A DNA stretch of 6,382 nt, from positions 1 to 6,382 of the forward strand of contig JAUZEI010000125.1 in NCBI GenBank assembly GCA_030839105.1. The letters are read 5' to 3'. The DNA is from Actinomycetota bacterium (GTDB taxonomy: Bacteria; Actinomycetota; Acidimicrobiia; IMCC26256; PALSA-610). This document shows positions 5,741-6,382 of this stretch, in pieces. A model generated the notes under the pieces. That model ran no database searches. It was not told the DNA's origin and saw only the letters and a list, made by a program, of their open reading frames with translations. Within the stretch, counting starts at the first letter, position 1; every line of letters starts with the position of its first letter. The translations under genes were made by a program, and so were the position numbers.

Positions 5741-5776
5741 GCGATCCCGAACCATTCGGGACGATCTCAGGATCGC
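5741..5776. promoter_or_regulatory. Nested inverted repeats upstream of the PepSY gene
   Basis: TCCCGAA (5745-5751) and TTCGGGA (5755-5761) form a perfect 7-bp inverted repeat around CCA, starting about 25 bp upstream of the PepSY ATG. Outside it, GCGATCC (5741-5747) and GGATCGC (5770-5776) form a second perfect inverted pair that overlaps the first. In the 5' untranslated region they could act as alternative RNA stems; as DNA the inner repeat could be an operator. No confident -10/-35 pair is visible. Confidence 0.4.
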
Positions 5777-5830
5777 AACGGGGCGTAGCAGTGCCCTGGT
5801 GAACGGATAAGAACCCGTGAAGACGGTCGA

Positions 5831-6382
5831 TCAGCCGGCGGCGGTCGGCTTGACCTCGACGTGGGCGTTGATCGTGACGAGATCAGGGCGGGCACGCAGC
5901 AGCGCCACGACCGCGCGCCAGTCGCTCGCGCTCGGACCGAGCTCGGCCACGACGGCTTCGATGAGCTCCGCGTCGGCCGGTTCGTCGAGGGTGACGCGCA
6001 GGTCGGTGCACGACGGGTCGAACGCGACGGAGGCGACGCGGAACTCGGTTGAGTGCGCCGCGATGTATGACGTCACGTGCGCGCGATCGGCACCGGTCGC
6101 GAGAGTGTCGAGCCGGCGAAGTGCATCGACCGAGATGATCTCGACGTCGAAGCCGTGCGCGACGGTGTTGTCGTGATCGGTCGTCACGTAGTCGACCCGG
6201 CGCGGCGCGAAGGCGTGCGCACACATCGCGATCACGCTCGGATCGAGCAGCGGGCAGTCGGACGTCAGGCGCACGATGCCGTCCGCGGGCTCGGCGTCCA
6301 TCGCGTCGGCGGCGAGCAGGAAGCGGCTCAACACGTCGTCGACGGGTCCGCGGAAGACGCGGGCGCCGATTTCGGCCGCGAG
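5831..6382 (-). CDS. SpsF-like cytidylyltransferase (partial, 5' end beyond window)
   Basis: The C-terminal 183 residues of a nucleotidyltransferase of the SpsF/CMP-sugar cytidylyltransferase family. These enzymes typically activate acidic or surface-polysaccharide sugars with CTP in the cytoplasm. Signatures in order are: ARVFRGPVDDVLSRFLLAA (8-26), equivalent to the family's VFRGSEDDVLDRY; VRLTSDCPLLDP (37-48); DYVTTD (64-69); GFDVEIISVDAL (77-88), where the Asp-x-Glu is characteristic; AHVTSYI (101-107), for the family's EHVTPYI; and RVTLDEPADAELIEAV (129-144). The N-terminal nucleotide-binding motif lies beyond the right edge. An internal GTG at 6334 is not the start, since family sequence continues upstream of it to the edge. 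The exact sugar substrate is unknown. The gene ends 111 bp before the PepSY gene on the same strand, so cotranscription is possible but not shown. Confidence 0.9.
   Translation of the reverse strand, partial: LAAEIGARVFRGPVDDVLSRFLLAADAMDAEPADGIVRLTSDCPLLDPSVIAMCAHAFAPRRVDYVTTDHDNTVAHGFDVEIISVDALRRLDTLATGADRAHVTSYIAAHSTEFRVASVAFDPSCTDLRVTLDEPADAELIEAVVAELGPSASDWRAVVALLRARPDLVTINAHVEVKPTAAG

Noticed and set aside
4829..5788. A 319-codon plus-strand open frame spanning the GIY-YIG-like and PepSY genes
   Set aside because: It is antisense to two recognisable proteins, lacks domain motifs and crosses the strong hairpin.

Overview
This is a compact stretch of a high-GC bacterial chromosome, almost certainly an actinobacterium (Actinomycetota). 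It carries a WhiB-family Fe-S protein, a family confined to Actinobacteria and their phages. It also has an MprAB-like two-component pair and strong G/C bias at third codon positions. The class within the phylum cannot be fixed from the sequence alone. No rRNA, tRNA, transposase or CRISPR array is visible.

Layout. Positions 1-2050 (minus strand) hold a two-gene regulatory operon: an OmpR/PhoB-type response regulator followed by an HAMP/HisKA/HATPase sensor kinase. The kinase starts at a TTG inside a 4-base TTGA overlap and runs off the left edge. Divergent from it, a 97-aa WhiB protein lies at 2189-2482 (plus). The 138-bp divergent spacer contains a perfect 16-bp palindrome (2126-2141), and the whiB Shine-Dalgarno sits in one arm of a small hairpin. 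whiB is followed by a GC-rich hairpin and then by about 3.3 copies of a 45-bp tandem repeat (2561-2708). The repeat fills the gap to a convergent gene for a small two-TM membrane protein (2715-3044, minus). Directly upstream of that gene, about 3069-3385 looks like a frameshifted remnant of a minus-strand gene.

From 3536 to 4735 (plus) runs a 399-aa, mainly helical, TPR-like soluble protein of unknown function. It converges on a small single-domain GIY-YIG-like protein (4796-5224, minus). Upstream of that on the same strand is a secreted PepSY-domain protein (5306-5719, minus), separated by a perfect 13-bp-stem hairpin that is probably its terminator. At the right edge, 5831-6382 (minus) is the C-terminal three quarters or so of an SpsF-like cytidylyltransferase of surface-polysaccharide biosynthesis.

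Functional reading. The left half is regulatory: envelope sensing by the two-component pair, plus a WhiB transcription factor. The right half mixes envelope-associated genes (PepSY, SpsF-like) with genes of unknown role. I see no complete novel multi-gene system. The features that known families explain least well are the 45-bp repeat array, the whiB leader hairpin, the divergent-spacer palindrome and the frameshifted remnant.
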